DNA of 64,000 nt from Hyaloperonospora brassicae (taxonomy: Eukaryota; Oomycota; Peronosporomycetes; Peronosporales; Peronosporaceae): assembly GCA_947650285.1 (NCBI GenBank), contig CANTFL010000040.1:1-64000 (forward strand). The letters run 5' to 3'. The notes beneath the pieces were generated by a model, which was given only the letters and a program-made list of their open reading frames with translations, was not told where the DNA came from and made no database searches. The position numbers were made by a program, and so were the translations under genes. Position 1 is the stretch's first letter, and each line of letters begins with the position of its first letter. Below are positions 31,600-43,319 of the stretch, piece by piece.

Positions 31600-32266
31600 A
31601 GCAAGTGGCCTAACTAAGGCTTTTCTGGACTTCCAGTAAGCTGGTTACCCAGGCGGTCAAGTTGAGAACTCTGTACTGATTTAAAATCTCCCGCCAGGAT
31701 GGTATCTCGGCTTGGCCACGACCATTCCATCAGGTGTAAAAAATGTATTCCTTTCGGCTGGACGGTTTGGCGCATAAATATTCACCAGTAGGACATGTCC
31801 AATATCCCCGCAGATGACCCAGTCAGTCTATAATTAATGATGCTGCGGCCGTGCATCATCTGCTCGACGTGGGTCGAGTAAAATTGCCACACACCCGGTT
31901 TTGTCAGCACCGGCACTTCAGTATGAGAGGGGGACACTAAGACATGCTATAATTGTCCACACCGGCGGTTCCAGGCGTTTTGTAATCCAGTCGCTTGCTT
32001 CTTACTATCCACATGCGTTTCTTGTCAGCAATAACCCATTGTGCGCTAACTCCGTAGGCATTCTCTGCCAAGACTCGAGCCCCGCCTCGTAATTTCTTCG
32101 TAGATCCTATCCCAATATGAATATCTACTCGGGTAACCTTCTCCTGTCGAGAAGATGCGGCATCCCCGTCTGCTAGAGAATTTCCGGCAAGTTTAAGCTG
32201 AAGGTACACGCCATCTAGATCTATCTGAGACACATGTTGACTCGACGCAGCATTCGGACTTCTCAT
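31600..32266 (-). pseudogene. LINE AP-type endonuclease (broken)
   Basis: The clearest stretch reads KTGCVAILLDPRRADDA, then DWVICGDIGHVLLVNIYAPN (about 31780), and after a shift ILAGDFKSVQSSQLDRLGN (about 31650). VNIYAPN and GDF(N/K) are core motifs of the exonuclease-endonuclease-phosphatase fold that nicks target DNA in L1-type elements. Here the catalytic Asn of GDFN is Lys. The preceding frame 32266-31937 is the N-terminal side. A basic patch follows (31258-31070, KTVRKRLKRRNKMYVDKDKW). Confidence 0.75.
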
Positions 32267-33341
32267 TTGGCTGCCCTTAGCACTAAAGGGGAATTCACAT
32301 ACTTATCTGAATGATAGAATGCTGAAAAAACGTGTCGAGTATCGTCTAGTCGTCCAGATTGACCCTCTTCGTGAAAGTTAGGCGACATGCCGTCAGGGCT
32401 TTCATACCCGCAAAAGGACGGTGCAGCTGGGACGCAATGCCAGTGTCATTTGCGGCGTCCTCACCCGTAACAGACTTGATATTGACATTGTATAGCAGCA
32501 CACAAAGAATATGACGAGCTAATTTCCATTTATGGGTAAATCACACCGTCGGAGAAGGTCGTCGCCACCATATCCGCTGTCTTTTGACCTCCTCCGACCA
32601 TCCGAACTCTTGATGAGAGACGCCAGTAAGGGCCGGACTATTTGGCGCGAAGCTCTTTCCTTCCAATCATCAAGCCATCTTTTGGTGACAAGGTCAGTCG
32701 TGCGGTCACTAGACGTGACGAGAAGATCGTACATACATTCTTCGCGCCATACCGCGGACCACGCCACAAGGGTTTAATTGCTCAAAACCTGCAGAAGGTG
32801 GCTATTAGAAGGGAAGCGTCGTTTCATATTAGAATGACCCCTAGGTTCCATTTCAGCCACCTTGTTCCAGTAATTGTTACGAGATTCAACCGTTGGAAAC
32901 ATGGTAAGTGCTGTCCTCAGCCACGCCAACTCAAAGTCTTCCCACATGTCCTGCCAGTACCGAGATCCTTAACCAGTAAAGTGATGGACCTCCCGCCGTC
33001 AGGATGCAACAGCTGCTTAGCTCTCTCGCCACATTGAGTGACTAGTGCCGTGGACCGGTGACGGATAACTATGTTGGTATGGCCACTATCCCCCGACGGC
33101 AGCATAAAGCCTGGACTGGATCGATATTTGATTACGAAGACTTCTGCGATGGCTTTTCTGGTACCAATTGTGGAATGATGGTGCATGAGATTCTTTCCGC
33201 TGGGATACCCTCACGTATTGTACCGCCAAGATCTGGACCCTGCGACTTCTGGGGATCCGTGTCACTCAAACGGACGTATGAATGAGTCCCCCGCTCGGCC
33301 GCCCAAGATTGCCATCGAGACAGCACCGTATCCGGGAAATA

Positions 33342-36300
33342 TTAGTCCAGTTGAAACCGTCGTGTTTCCGCCGGGCTGATCTGCAGAAGATTTGTCACCA
33401 GTAAGCGGAGCTGGGTATTAGCCGAGCAACCGGCCACCTTATTCTCGAGGAACCCAAGAAGATCAGGATACCGGGACGGCGCCGAGCACCTGAGAATAAA
33501 CTGTACATCTAAGCGCAATGTGTATGTAATGGCAGCTGCAGCTAGTCTAGTCGGCAGCTCGTTGATGTCACCCCCCCCCCTCCAGCGAGGCTGAGTGGCA
33601 GCACCGACCAACCCTGCCAGACCAACGTCTTCCCCTTTCATTTCCTCATAACTGATCTCATCTTGCAAAATATCCATGGCCTTTCCTCTCCCTATATCCG
33701 CCGAGACCCTAAATTTGCTGGGACCAGGTAGCGTGCAGTGAACATAGGCCGAATAGTGGCGGTCTGCGTACCGGAGGATAAGAGGAAAATTAGTGGGTCC
33801 GCTCGTTTGGCTGTCGCAATCAGCTCGACACATTCAGAGACAGTCAAGATGACCTGCTCCTCTGTCTCAATCACCTTGTTAGCCTTAGTCATCAAGCTTG
33901 GCCTATATAAGCAGCAGTGCCATGGGTGGTGAAGCTGACTTGGCTGCCCGATCACGTAGACATCTCGTTGCAAAAAATTGGTTGCCGTAAGAAGCAGGGC
34001 GCTGCTTCCCTAGTAATAGTGATCGACTGACATGACTATCCATGGCACTGGCAGCTCATTCCTCCAGATATCATGTAAAATGTTTGTTCGACTCCTGAAG
34101 GGACATAGCCATCCATCTTCGCCGTCCAATTCCAGGGTATTCAGCCGATCCGCATGGTCAAATTAATATATGAGGTGGAATTGGTCCGTGTATATAAATT
34201 CTCGTTTCACACACAACGCAGCGCTATGCGGTATATTCTCCATATCATGCAAGTCGTCGTTTGCCGCGCTTGTACCACTGCAAGCACCAGACATTGACCT
34301 GTCGCCGGTGTGGCGACGTGAAGATATCGTAACACTCGGATAATCGAATCTTCTGTAAATAACACGAAGTCGTTCGCAGCGGGAAGGTCCAAAAGCTTCT
34401 ATTTGAGGATGTCCTCCCCTGAAGCAGTCTATGGACCTTAGCACGTTCCTGTTGCTTTAAAAGCCACCAATTAAGGCGTACTCGGTAGCTGTGGTGGTGA
34501 ACTTTAAAAAATGCGCATCCGCATCTTAGAACAGTGTATAGGTCCAGATACGAGTACCGCCTCTCACTCGGCAATTCTCTCCTCGTCGCCTCGCGGAGTA
34601 AAAATTCGCCGTCACCGTCGTTCCTGTATCACATAACGTCTCACTAGAAGTTTCGGGGGCTGCAAACTGGGTGGATATAGTAGCCCGACGATTGGCAACC
34701 GCTTTGCCGATTCCACGCCGATTCGTGCGACCTCGTCGAGACACCGTGACCCAGAGCGTTCTCGGCGCTGGGGCGGGTACGACATCGGGACTACCCAAGA
34801 GCACCGGGGGATAGCCCCCCCCCCCCGCCGCTGATACGTGAGCTGACATCCTGCAAACTTGTAGCAATATCTGGAGCGAGACCTTGTTCTGTCGCGAGGA
34901 TGTGCACCTCGAGTGGCTTAACTGACGATTCTGCCACCCTTTCCGCTTGTTTCTGCAGGCAGGTACGTTGAGTTGCCACATCCTTCATTTCTCTAAATCT
35001 GTGAAATGGAACAGCGAGAACTTCGAGAGCCAATACTTCCCCCTCGGATGCAAGCACACACCCCGAAATTGTAATTTTTCGGCGGAATAACCACATCGTG
35101 AAATGGGGTGGCCATTAGTTCCGCGCCCCAAGCACTGCAGTCTCCGCCCCACCTCAGGATGCTTGAGAACAATGTAGGTCTTATACCAGCCGATGCGAGC
35201 GATCCCGCGAAAAAACTCGGAGCAACCAGCCAACTGGAATGTTAATTTCCATACCGTGGAGGTGCGAGAGTTTGGTGTGCACGCGTCCAAGTTCTCCAGA
35301 TACACCTCAGCACTAATACGTTCCGTGAAAATGCGGTAAGCCGCCCGATGTCCATGAAACATGTGTCGTTATACAGCAAGACGACGAATTCTGTTAATGT
35401 CGTTAGTCGCGTGCCGTCGAAACTAAGCTTTCTGTTCCACACTAATTTCGCGCTTGGAGCATGCGTATTGTGAAGTCTTTACAAACGGCGTCTGAAAGGG
35501 ACTACCGTGAGCTGGAATTTCTTTGCCGCAGTACGGGTATAAAAATAAAATGGATGGACCGTTGGTCCTTGTTGTAACTGACAGTCTTAACTTGACTCAG
35601 AATCACATGTAGGTCCTCTAAGTCCGCTTTCTAATCCTTCCGCCGCCAGCAATAAGTCTTCCCTAAACGCTGGAGTGTGCTGTCAGCTGACGGTGATTGT
35701 TGTTAATCCAGCTAAAGAAAAAGACAATTCACCCTCCACATGCAGCTGTATTGTAGTCTGAAACCTCAAGCGATCCTTCTCAGTAAACTTTTTCTTGAGA
35801 AAGAAAGGCAGACACCGGCTGACGATATGCCCCTCTGCCAAACCCTAAATGATCTTTCACTCATCGTCGGTTTTAATTGGGAGGCGCGGACCCGATCTGT
35901 CTTGACCCGTTGACGCACATATTGCCCTCAGCCGCTCATTTTCTTCCGCCGCATACTTAGATGTATTAAACATAAACATTTGGTATGGTTCCGTCCTTGG
36001 GCCTGTGGCAGCAGATTGACCGGACGCCCGAGTACCCGTTACTTTTGCTGCCCATTGATTCAGCTCAGAATTTCTCGCTCACTTGACTTTGCTGGTCACA
36101 CTCTCGATATTATTCGACAAAAACCATGAAGAATTGTGTAGATCCCGACAGATTCCCCGGGTGTACTTACACCATTGTACATAAGTGCAGCCATCCACGA
36201 CGCTCACTCCTTTAAAATTCCCAGAACCTGAGCCAACTCGGCCCCTTTCAACTTCGGGTACCGCTGCTTCAACGGCGGAACTCGATCGAATGGTATGTTG

Positions 36301-36945
36301 AGCGCCGCCATCTCATCTGCCAACAAAGCCGCCACAGTAGATGTCCACGCCTCCCGTCGACCCGCTTCTGGAGAGGCTCGGAGTTCTGCCGTCACCGCCG
36401 CAAATATCTGCTCGTCACTCATATACGGAGGTTGAACGATCACAGGCTCACTTGGACCAGTCATTTCCACGCTCCGCTGCGTAGACAGGGGGTCCCGCGC
36501 CTACACCGAAGCGGGCAGAGATTATAAGGGTCGAGCCCCTTGAGTCCGCCATCCCCTTCTTGCTCGGCTTTGTCGTCGTCGAACCGCCCAATGGTGCATA
36601 CCTCTCCCGGTTTGCTAGAATGCCCGCACTGGAAAGATGTTCTACCACCTTACGCAATATGACTCCCCGGATTGCTTTCTTCCCCGGTGTCGAGAATACC
36701 GCCATAGGATCTGCTGCAGATCTGCAGGCTGCGGCTGGGGAACCCGTTGCTTCTTTCCCACGGCGCGGAGTCGAGGGCCCTGCTCCCTTCCTACTGCCCC
36801 CAGGGTTTGAAGGAAACGGCTCTTATGGAGCCTCCCCACTCTCTATACCTCCAGTGGTATCTTCCACATAGCCCGGATAGCCACCCGCCGCAGCTGTTGA
36901 CGCGCTCGCGTGAACGGACTACCTGAGGCAAGCCCGGGTCCTCAG
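33342..36945 (-). pseudogene. LINE ORF1 with CCHC knuckle (broken)
   Basis: The start is near 36900-36700 (AVFSTPGKKAIRGVILRKVV, 36705 frame). It continues with MSDEQIFAAVTAELRASPEA and LPKLKGAELAQVL-type sequence (36470-36204) and CTYVQWCKYT. KTYIVLKHPEVGRRLQCLGR leads into the knuckle at 35093-35134, where the second Cys of CX2CX4HX4C is Arg. TLWVTVSRRGRTNRRGIGKA (about 34760) follows, then LRLLVTNLLQISPAETRRF (about 33400). ORF1 of such elements binds the RNA. Poly-C runs at about 33570 and 34815 lie inside it and probably cause some frame changes. Confidence 0.75.
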
Positions 36946-36950
36946 TCAAA

Positions 36951-37476
36951 TCTCTGCTCCGTTTACGGCAATTTAAAAATTACAATTTAGGTTAATTATT
37001 ACGCCAACCTCTTCCTGGCTACAGAAGGTCGTCATTTTTCACTCTTGCTTATTCGAAGTATTGCAAGCAGACAAATAAAAAAGTACCACAAAAAATAAGT
37101 TTTTAATGGCAAGCCTTTGTCTTGTACCTATCTTCTACCATTTATTCGCCACGTAAGACTTGTCTCTTTAGCAGAAGCACTTAATTGGCTGCAGAAATCT
37201 AAAACTGCGTGTGCAGAGGTGTTAAATACGCGGACGAATGTGTTTTTACACGGAATGTGTCGAGAGAGCGTGAGCAGATGATTTACTTTAAGGGACAAAA
37301 AGGTGAAAAGACCCAATGGCACCTAATGATGAAGCTTTGTGACAACCGAGTTGAGCAATTGCGTGGCCTCAACGCGGATATGATCGATTTGATCGCCATC
37401 TGCTGAGGTAATGGTCACCTGCATTTACGGCTTCTTGTGTTTTAAGATATGTGTCTGACAAATTGCGAATCGTACC
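36951..37476. other. Short AT-rich spacer
   Basis: This separates the LINE 5' end from the solo LTR. Small frames exist on both strands, without motifs. Confidence 0.5.
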
Positions 37477-37481
37477 ACTGC

Positions 37482-37953
37482 TGTAACAAGGTAAGCCCGT
37501 TACATATAAATTGGTACGAAAGTACCAAATTTTGAATATTATCTGTTTTGTAAATTTTCAATTAAAATCACTCGAGAATATCGATGTTGTCGGAGTATTA
37601 CCTTTAAGGGTGATATCCGTGGAGGGATCCACTTCTTGGTTGATGTACCGTTTATATCCACCAATTTAACCACCAATCGCTACTGGACGCGGGCAATAAG
37701 TGGTGGGCAGAAGACCCACATAGTAAACAGTAGTTTTATTTAGTTAGATCAAGACGAAAGATGATTTAGTAAGAAACATGACTACAATCAATAGCATTTC
37801 TACTTTTACCTCAAGACAGAGCTTTCGGGTTCTGTAATGTCTTGGTCGCGCTTCCTCACGCCACGTGTACGTGACGTCGGGCGTATGCAAATTTGTATTG
37901 TTAACAAAACAAGGCCTTGCTTAGTTATCTGAGCAAGAGCGTGCCCCGTTGCA
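37482..37953 (+). repeat. Solo LTR, Gypsy-A2 type, perfect ACTGC duplication
   Basis: It runs from TGTAACAAGGTAAGCCCGTTACA to CCCCGTTGCA, flanked by ACTGC at 37477-37481 and 37954-37958. A clean hairpin TTGGTAC-GAAA-GTACCAA lies at 37511-37528. It shares CACCAATCGC, CTGGACGCGGGCAATAAGTGG and CGCGCTTCCTCACG with the LTRs at 16606 and 38716. No internal sequence is attached. Confidence 0.92.
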
Positions 37954-37958
37954 ACTGC

Positions 37959-38715
37959 GTTATACTGACAAGAACAGGTCTGCGTATCGAAGACATTTTA
38001 CAAGATTTAGAATTTGACAACAAGCTCAGCATATTTATGCAGGTAAAATAAATAAAACCATTACGCGAATATCAAAATAGTAGTAGCAGTGGACGCCAAC
38101 CGATTACTACTCTCTGTCAATACACCTTTGCGTCGAGTTTTTCCACAATGTCAACTGTACACGCATTCGAGAAGTGGCATCTCTCGTGACGACATTGCAG
38201 TGCGCTTATTACCGGTACTTGTTCTATTGTTCGCTTGTCACTTTGATTTCGATGTCGACCAGTAGGAAACCTAATGGCCACCAGAGAAGGCACCTCCGCA
38301 GGAAATCGACCGTGTATACGTGTGCGTGTATGTGTCGTGTGCGTACCTCTTTGCTTCTCGCCGCGGGTATTTACGCAACCGTACGGCTTATTTGCTTCTC
38401 GTATCTCAAGCGCTGTTGACTATGTTCTGGACGCTATATAAATGAGTGGATCGGTAGTATTAGGAATACTTAAGGGGTTGCCGGATGATTAGAGCGGAAG
38501 TCATACGCAAGGTTATTTGCTATGACAAAAGAGGCCTGTATTTCGGAGGGGTGTGCACAAAGTAAAGAATAGTTGTATGTCATTTTGCATGCATAAATGT
38601 GCAGTACCTAGTCAGAGAGACCACAATGCTTAAGGAGGGGCCTTTGTTTCGGGTGAATGTGAAAAATCATAGGGTGGAGGTGTACCTATAAATCTCAAAT
38701 TTTAATCAGTCTTAA
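37959..38715. other. Spacer holding dispersed repeat R copy 2
   Basis: The first 380 bp hold nothing recognisable. Repeat R copy 2 fills about 38340-38700 on the minus strand. Confidence 0.5.
38340..38700 (-). repeat. Dispersed repeat family R, copy 2
   Basis: This is the reverse-strand copy with AGAGCGGAAGTCATACGCAAGG, GGAGGGGTGTGCACAAAG, GTGCAGTACCTAGTCAG and GGAGGGGCCTTTG words. It extends further than copies 1 and 3, sharing CGTACGGCTTATTTGCTTCT with copy 4 (52072). A TATATAAATGAG box lies at about 38434. Confidence 0.75.
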
Positions 38716-39179
38716 TGTAACGCGATAATCCCGTTACATACAAATTGATACGAAAGTAACAGTTTATAATATTACCTTATTATATAATATTAAATTGACA
38801 CCACTCAAGGAGAGGTGGTGCTGACGGAATATTACCCCCGAGAGTAATTTTTTTCGGGTGGTCCACTTAATGATTGATGTAAACGGTACATCAACCAGAA
38901 TAACTACAAATCGCTGCTGGACGCGCACAATGGGCGGTGAGCAAGAAACTAACATCGGAAACTATAGTGTAATATAGCTAGACTAAGACATAGATTTTTT
39001 ATAAAGAAACACAACTATATTATATACAATAAAAAAAAATCTCCTTTAACAGAACTTTATACTTTTGTTTACTTCCTTGCGCTTCCGTACGCTACGTGTA
39101 CGTGACGTCGCAAGTACGTAACCTCTTGTCTGTTAACAAAATGTCTTACCAGTCGTCTGATAGAGCGTGCCCCTTTACA
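38716..39179 (+). repeat. Gypsy-A2 5' LTR (464 bp)
   Basis: It runs from TGTAACGCGATAATCCCGTTACA (a 23-bp imperfect palindrome) to CCCCTTTACA. It is related to the solo LTRs at 16606 and 37482. It is followed at 39180 by CCTAGAAGCACTTCGTAG, the counterpart of the Gypsy-A1 primer site with the TGG mutated. Confidence 0.9.
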
Positions 39180-39229
39180 CCTAGAAGCACTTCGTAGACC
39201 GTCCAACAACCACAACTACTTCATCCGAC

Positions 39230-40300
39230 TTGAACATGTTCAATGAGGAGGAAGGCTTTCGTGCCACGCGTGAAGGCTTAAACAGTTTGAGTGACATCGA
39301 ATGGAAGGCGGTAAAACGAATGAGTTCTTTCGTCGGCGAAACCGCGATTAGCATCATTTTGGGACCTCTTGACAGAGACCAACAACATTCCGCTATAGCC
39401 AGTTCATCTAAAAGTAATTTGTCGCTGAAGGAGTGAAGGTAGTCTTGCTTCACCCGCAAGGCTCTCAACAGGCCCGAGTAGTTGAGAGAACTCGGTGCTT
39501 AAAATGCAGATCTGTTGAGAAAGCAGCGAAACAATGCTGCTGTAGTCGGGGCGACTCACACGCGTCGTCCTTGATTCTTGAAGGTGGATATCGACAAGTA
39601 CAGAGTAGTCGAGTAAGAGTTCCTGTTATAATGATTCGTCGAACTAGACAGATCCATAAAGGCACGTCGTATCGACGATGAGCAAATGAAACTTGCATTT
39701 GCTCAAGCCCACTTGGCAGAAAGTGACAATACTTAAGCCTTAGGCCTGGAGATGAGCTACATAAATGCTTTCTATTTGCTAGAAGCCCTTAAGAACCGTC
39801 TCAAACCGACGTTTGAACCGCCGCGGGCTAATTTCAGGGCTCGATCGGGGCTCCTGAAACTAAAGCAGGGTAATCGTGATATGCAGGCTTACGTACAGCA
39901 TATGCAACTCCTTGCGAGAAGTATAACTGCTAGCCCTGTACATAAACACACATTGATCACGGTGTTCATGCAAGGGCTCGCAGGTGGTCCCGTCAGGAAC
40001 CACTGGTTCCACTTAAAGCTAAATAAGCTCGAACAACCAATCACAGCTGCGTTACAGGGGGCCTTTAGCATGTGACAGGCTCATGCTAGCACGAGCTCTT
40101 ATCCTCCACCGAGACTACAAGAGACTGGAAGTCTAAAACCATTGAACCTCTGTTATGTTAAGAGCGAGAGACCTCGATCTTCAAACAACAAGCGATTTCA
40201 GAAGTGCAATCGCTGTCAAAAGTTAGGACACTACGCTTACGAGTGTAGTAACCCTCGCCCAGTACCAAACAGTACTGAGCGAAATGGTCGTCCCTTTGCC
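39230..40300 (+). pseudogene. Gag of Gypsy-A2 (broken)
   Basis: The N-terminal frame MNMFNEEEGFRATREGLNSL (39230) stops near 39436. The capsid part 39752-40075 has LKNRLKPTFEPPRANFRARS and LITVFMQGLAGGPVRN. The nucleocapsid keeps an intact knuckle CNRCQKLGHYAYEC at 40205-40246, where Gypsy-A1 has a stop. It is dead as a whole, but more complete than Gypsy-A1 at the RNA-binding site. Confidence 0.87.
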
Positions 40301-40439
40301 AAATAGGCTTGGGTCCAACGCTGTTGCGAAGCCGCAACAGCGAAGCGGACCATCGAAAAATGGTCGGGGTCAGTAGGGGCGGAGCGCCCTACTGATCCAG
40401 AAGCTGTAATAAAATTTGCAAATCTCTTCTCAAAAGTTG

Positions 40440-40900
40440 CTTCAGATACACAATCGCTGTGTGTCTCTGCGCCTTTGTATGAGATATCACTCATCACCTT
40501 GAAGTTGCAAGTTGCAAAAGATTTGTCACTTCGGGCTCTACTCGACTGTGGGGCGTCGAACAACTTTGTTCGTCGCCATTCGCTAGAGGGTCGTAGGCTC
40601 AAGTTCGTTGAGCGCGATATTTCTTCAATGAAGATGACGGTGCGTTTTGCCACAGGCGCAGCTATAACCTATAATAGTTGTGTAGTGGGAATACAATACA
40701 CGTTATAGGGCGAACAGTAGGATGATAATTTCATCGTACTGAATCTAGATGGAAAAATTGATGTCATCCTAGGATTACCTTGGCTTACTAGGTACGAGCC
40801 GAGTGGGAGCTGGAAGCATCCATCCGTGCAGCTGCCTGCCGCTTGTTCATCAGATGGATATCTGATGAACGTCATAAATCGTCCACAAAAATTTGGATGT
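40440..40900 (+). pseudogene. Aspartic protease of Gypsy-A2 (broken)
   Basis: LRALLDCGASNNFVRRHSLE carries the active-site Asp (codons 40544-40552) in the frame 40475-40708. It stops in the GIQYTL region, after which NFIVLNLDGKIDVILGLPWL continues past two stops. The DCGAS loop is shared with Gypsy-A1. Confidence 0.82.
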
Positions 40901-41332
40901 ACTGCGATTGTGTGCGATGACCTCAATTGCGGTACGATCGTTAGCACGACTGCACAAGACCTCAGTAAAGTTGATCACCCTACTGTGGATCGAGCTACCG
41001 GCGTCTGTACAGTAGTACAGGCTGCGCCGAAGGTCCACCACTCGAATAAGTCGAGTGGACCGGGACATGGATGCATGCCTAGCGGGCAGCATCTTAGACA
41101 GAAGAAACCTGTTGCCTCCAAAGGGCAACATGGAAATCCTAGGCCGACTGGAGAGTCGACCGTAGAGGATTGGTCCCTGACTGTGGTTGCACAGCCACAG
41201 TCAGAAGACGTCGAGGGATCAAGTCCCCACGTACTTGAGGAAGGAATTCCTCAAGAGTCACTTGCTACAGTATCAGGCCCTTAGCAACATGCGGAAGCAA
41301 GTTCCCAGGAAGATACCAAGACGTTAAACGTC

Positions 41333-42364
41333 TTGGTTAATGACGGATCCAGCGTAGGCGCTTATACGCTTGATCTGATTGTGCCTCCGAAGTTAACTTC
41401 GGAGATAACTCAGTTGCCAACGCTAGAACCGAAAAGGTTCTTGCGTGATCTGCGTAGTGGCAAAGTCAAGCAGATCTGCATACTCGTCACAGAGGATGAG
41501 TATGGGGCCGATATTCGGTCGGAAACAGTATTTGCTGAGAACGAACGGGTTCTCAGCAGCTCATCGATGGACGAAAGTGTCCTCGATGAGAAGACTCGGA
41601 TTGAGCGATACACGTCTCAATCCTGGGAGTCACTTCAGGCAAATCCTTTGTATAGGGTTTGATCGAATTCAGGGATGTGTTCCCTAAATCCGTACCTTGC
41701 GAGTTGCCGAAGGACAAAGGCACTCGGCACGAGACCGAGCTCAGACCGGGCTCGAAGTATTGTGTCATGAAGCAGTGGCCACTTCCTCGTGAACAAGTAC
41801 TAGCGATCGACAAGTTCTTTACCGATCGCTTTGCAGTGGGCCATGTGAGGGAATCGACATTCCCTCACAGCTCTCCGACCTTCTGTGTGCGAAAGGTCAT
41901 ATGAGGATGGCGGATAGTGCACGCATTCAACAATTTAAATGATTCAACGGTACTGGCTCAGAACGCCGAAACCGAGGACGGACGTAATCATACATGTTAT
42001 GTCTAAAAGTACCATCTTCTCGTCCATTAGTCTGATGGATGGCTTCTATCATTTCGTCATACGTGAGCGGGACATCCCGTACACAGCAGTAAGCACCCCT
42101 AGCGGTATGCTGTGGGAGTGGATAGTGATGCCACAGGGGCGGAGTAACGCCCCTGCAACATTCAACAGATGGGTTACAAATCTGTTGAGACCGGTGCGAG
42201 ATTTCGCACCAAGTCACTTCGACGGTATGTTTGTCCATAGTCGGGCTATGGACGGGAAAACGGACGTTGAAGTTTACAGAACTCACTTTCGTCAGGATCT
42301 TCAACTTATGCGTAAGCATAAGCTGTATGAAAATATTACAAGTGTTTCTTCGCGGCTAGCGTAA
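41333..42364 (+). pseudogene. Reverse transcriptase of Gypsy-A2 (catalytic Asp lost)
   Basis: The linker (GAYTLDLIVPPKLTSEI) leads into EFRDVFPKSVPCELPKDKG and SSPTFCVRK, then a stop. It resumes with FSSISLMDGFYHFVI, GMLWEWIVMPQGRSNAPATF, and HFDG at 42215-42226 in place of YFDD. Two catalytic-site changes (Y to H and second D to G) mean the enzyme was already inactive apart from the stops. SISLMD also lacks the first catalytic Asp (MDLMD in Gypsy-A1). Confidence 0.88.
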
Positions 42365-42384
42365 TAGCACTTCTTGGGTGCATT

Positions 42385-43303
42385 GTGGGTAAACACGGCG
42401 TACGCCCTGACCCCGAAAATATCAAGGCATTTACCGACTGGCCTGTGCCAGTTGATGTCAAGGGGCTTCGTAAGTTCCTTCGGCTAGCGGCGTACTTGCA
42501 CAAGTACTCGCGCAACTGCGCCGAGATGACTGTGCATCTTTTTTGTTTACCAAAGAAAAATGTGGAGTGGTCATGGAACGCTGACTGTCAGTGTTCCTTT
42601 CAACGAATTAAGCAAAGCTTGATGCAATCGCCGATACTGGAGATTGCAGATCAGGACAGACCATTTTATGTGGCCTGTGACGCCAGCGATTATGCAATCG
42701 TCTATGCGTTGATGCAATTGGATATAGATGGCGCGGAGCGCGTCATCTGCTATCAATCTCGTCGACTGAAAGCTGTTGAGCGTGATTACTCAGGATATGA
42801 CAAGGAACCCCTTGCCATAAATTATGCGCTGGCTTAGTGTCGCGTCTATCTGTTGATAGAAAGACCGAACATCGTCTATACGAACCATGCGTCGCTACGC
42901 TCGGTCGTTAACAGCTTACACCTCTAAAAATAATGGAGAGGTGGCTATATTTCTTCGCAAATTACAACTTCTCCGTCGATTATATCCCAGCACGACTTAA
43001 TGTCGTCGCCGATGCGCTTTCGCGCCAGGCGCGCCCTCAAATTGTGAAAATGCTTTCACTGTTGTGACACTTATAGCCAGTGTCGCGTCTCCCTCGTTAC
43101 TTTACAACGTAGTTAAAGCCTACGCGGAAGATAAGGATCTTATGCGTTTGATGGATTATCTGATAAATTATACAAGCAAATCGTTAAAAATCAAACTGGC
43201 ATTGTACCGTTATTTATCGGATCGGTTGACAACGCGCAACAGGTTGCTGTACTACACAGCCGTTGCCGGCGACAATCCTCGTGTCGTCATTCCCGCTCAT
43301 TAA
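42385..43303 (+). pseudogene. RT thumb and RNase H of Gypsy-A2
   Basis: GKHGVRPDPENIKAFTDWPV, FLRLAAYLHKYSRNCAEM and ACDASDYAIVYALMQ with the first RNase H Asp lie in 42385-42837, ended by a stop after INYALA. Remnants SVDYIPARLNVVADALSRQ and the linker (43064-43303) follow. It is homologous to Gypsy-A1 10760-9900. Confidence 0.85.
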
Positions 43304-43319
43304 AATTGCGCTTGCGAAT

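Larger units (their letters stand above)
27700..36950 (-). mobile_element. Decayed L1-like LINE (about 9.2 kb)
   Basis: Minus-strand order: ORF1 with a CCHC knuckle (36945-33340), a linker (about 32.5-33.3 kb), an AP-type endonuclease (about 31.6-32.3 kb), reverse transcriptase (about 30.8-29.6 kb) and a C-terminal zf-RVT finger (28223-28267). All parts are broken by stops and shifts. There is no LTR. The 3' end on the minus strand lies near 27.7 kb, close to a GA run at 27658-27672; a poly(A) tail is not evident. Both ends are estimates. Confidence 0.85.
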
